Position numbers and translations under genes: made by a program | Shown: piece by piece, positions 57,223 through 64,000 of the stretch | Numbering within the stretch: position 1 is the first letter of the stretch | Layout: the number at the start of each line of letters is the position of its first letter | The notes under the pieces: generated by a model | Seen by the model: the letters and a program-made list of their open reading frames with translations, nothing else | Database searches by the model: none | What the model was told of the DNA's origin: nothing | DNA from: Ciona intestinalis | Taxonomy: Eukaryota > Chordata > Ascidiacea > Phlebobranchia > Cionidae | Assembly: GCF_000224145.3 (NCBI RefSeq) | Contig: NC_020167.2 | Coordinates: forward strand, 3,478,977 to 3,542,976 | DNA: 64,000 nt | Direction: 5' to 3'

Positions 57223-58155
57223 CTGATGTGGAACTCAAGTTGCTGAAAAGCCGTGTTGTATCCGATCAAGGAATAGGGCAGAGTGTTTCTATGGCGGGTA
57301 TTGAGTTGAAGGCTGAATTTCCTAAGTTACGGGTGTTCAAGATATGCAACAGTGCAAAAAAGTGGTTATCATGAGAAAGTTGATTCTAAGGAATGCTGGA
57401 TTGAATTGTGCAATGCACTTCAGTTTTATACACCCAAGTGAATTAACAACAACAATTATGTAACCAGCACTTCCTATTGTGATACTGCACAAAGTATCTG
57501 GCACACAGTCGTATTATTTGCGTTAGCAACAATTTTTCAATGTGACAACAAATTAACAGTATAAGTTTTTTATATTAAAATGACAAAAATCTTTCTTTGG
57601 TCAACTTTTACAGTGAGGTTTAACAGTAAATGAAAAGTTAAGACCATTTACCATTTCATCAGTTGGTATGATAGAGTGAATATTAAGCAGGTTCTGCCGT
57701 TTTAGTTTGGCCAATAGCTTAATAGGTTAAGCCATAGGAATAAGGTTTAGACGTTCATAGGATTAGGATTGTTAATTTGCCATTGTAGACCTTGCTTAGA
57801 TAGCTGTGATAAATTAGGTGAGGAAAAGGAAAGTACAGTATTAAGACTGTTGTTACGTACCTAACGGGAAAGGACAAAGAGAACTAAATAAACTTTAAAG
57901 TTTTCTTTTATTAGTTATGTTTGTAGTAAAATTTAAAAAGTATTATTTAGTTAAACTATAGAATACTAAACAGTACATACTTTTTAAGTACATTAGAAGT
58001 AGTATATAAAAATACAAACGTGTATATGTCCGATCATACGGACTCTGATATTAAACCATAGTTTAATAAAGAAGTTGTATTATTAAACTATGATTAAACC
58101 ATAACGTAGCATTTGCTAAATAAGAATACTGTGGTAAATTTAAAATTAAAAAGAT
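57223..58155. other. INTS12 3' UTR and spacer before the tRNA pair
   Basis: A candidate INTS12 polyadenylation hexamer AATAAA lies at 57887-57892, about 665 nt past the stop. The last ~250 bases are AT-rich. No repeats or genes were recognised. Confidence 0.5.
58148..58152 (-). terminator. Pol III terminator for the tRNA pair
   Basis: Five T on the minus strand, three bases after the tRNA-His discriminator base. No T run exists between the two tRNAs. Confidence 0.75.
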
Positions 58156-58227
58156 TGCTGTGACCAGGATTCGAACCTGGGTTGTCACGGCCACAACGTG
58201 AAGTACTAACCACTATACGATCACAGC
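58156..58227 (-). tRNA. tRNA-His (GTG)
   Basis: 72-nt cloverleaf on the minus strand. The acceptor stem is GCTGTGA/TCACAGC, the anticodon loop is TTGTGGC with anticodon GTG, and the T arm GGTTCGAATCC forms the B box. The extra 5' G of tRNA-His is not encoded, as is normal in eukaryotes. Confidence 0.95.
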
Positions 58228-58232
58228 GTATG

Positions 58233-58304
58233 TAGCAGAGGATGGTTTCGATCCATCGACCTCTGGGTTATGGGCCCAGCACGCTTCCGCTGCGCCACTC
58301 TGCT
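58233..58304 (-). tRNA. Initiator tRNA-Met (CAT)
   Basis: 72-nt cloverleaf on the minus strand. It has initiator hallmarks: first pair A-T (AGCAGAG/CTCTGCT), the three G-C pairs of the anticodon stem (GGGCCCATAACCC), and a T loop reading ATCGAAA instead of TTCGAAA. Its 3' end is 5 bp (CATAC) from tRNA-His. Confidence 0.95.
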
Positions 58305-58638
58305 GGAAGCTGTAGCGTGCGGAAAACAGTAGATAAGGTAAAGCAGTCTGTGAAGGAGAGAAAAGTGAAAAAGTGTAGAACTGTAACACGTGTGATATTA
58401 TAGAGACCAAGAAACAGAAACAGGTGTAAGTTGTGAAACAGCCGAAAAAGGTTGCGTCAGAAAGTTGTGTTTTGTTTTTGTTTTTTTTTACGGGAACATA
58501 TATATTCACAATATATATTATAGTTTATAGTATACTTGTGTTCTTACGTTTGTATTGTAATAGAAAAGTCATTTACTAGCGGTAGTCTAATCGAACATAC
58601 GGCAGAAACATATTTGCGTGCGAAAACCAACGTTTGCT
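58305..58638. other. Spacer between the tRNA pair and LARS1
   Basis: Divergent region with presumed Pol III transcription leftward and Pol II (LARS1) transcription rightward. No TATA box or repeat could be assigned. Confidence 0.5.

Positions 58639-64000
<5,362 letters not shown>

Overview
The window is animal nuclear DNA from a tunicate, most likely an ascidian of the genus Ciona. The genes are deuterostome orthologues with ordinary GT-AG introns. The non-coding DNA is AT-rich, and introns and intergenic spaces are packed with short tRNA-type SINEs and a ~195 bp inverted-repeat MITE of the kind known from Ciona. The genus call is an inference from gene content and repeat style. The sequence has two assembly gaps (42221-42270 and 49381-49696).

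Layout, left to right. (1) 11-20484, plus strand: the 3' part of a dachsous protocadherin gene, about 2,490 codons in 40 exons, covering about 18 cadherin repeats, one membrane helix and a cytoplasmic tail with two blocks diagnostic of DCHS. (2) 22325-29302, plus: a complete STARD10-type START-domain lipid transfer protein, 7 exons, 276 aa. (3) 30271-32894, minus: complete regucalcin/SMP30, 6 exons, 300 aa, convergent with STARD10. (4) 34603-40834, minus: CATSPER4, a sperm calcium channel subunit, 7 exons, 489 aa. (5) 42357-52380, plus: a TRPC3/6/7-type cation channel, 17 exons and 825 codons seen; its first coding exon(s) are missing, probably in or before the 42.2 kb gap. It is divergent from CATSPER4. 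(6) 54352-57222, plus: INTS12, the PHD-finger subunit of Integrator, 7 exons, 459 aa. (7) 58156-58304, minus: an initiator tRNA-Met and a tRNA-His only 5 bp apart, probably one Pol III transcript. (8) 58639 to the right edge, plus: the 5' part of cytoplasmic leucyl-tRNA synthetase, 11 full exons plus the start of a twelfth.

Every exon chain was assembled by hand from splice consensus, and reading phase is preserved across every junction. Two introns (regucalcin intron 5, LARS1 intron 7) use GC-AG boundaries, and in each case only the GC donor keeps the frame.

Mobile DNA is zoned. About 36 copies or fragments of one MITE lie between 6.4 and 51.2 kb, most densely in the CATSPER4 and TRPC introns, and none in the last 12.8 kb. 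The SINE concentrates in 0-22 kb and again at 61-64 kb. Further repeats are a two-copy dispersed element sharing the SINE's ATTC-type tail, a distinct 170 bp fold-back element in a dachsous intron, and several local duplications. One of these duplicates a dachsous 5' splice site in frame. I saw no retroviral, LTR or Polinton remnants. I found no clearly new multi-gene system. The most unusual items are the duplicated splice donor, the tRNA pair, the GC-AG introns, TGACGTCA clusters and a 104-codon reading frame overlapping the regucalcin start.
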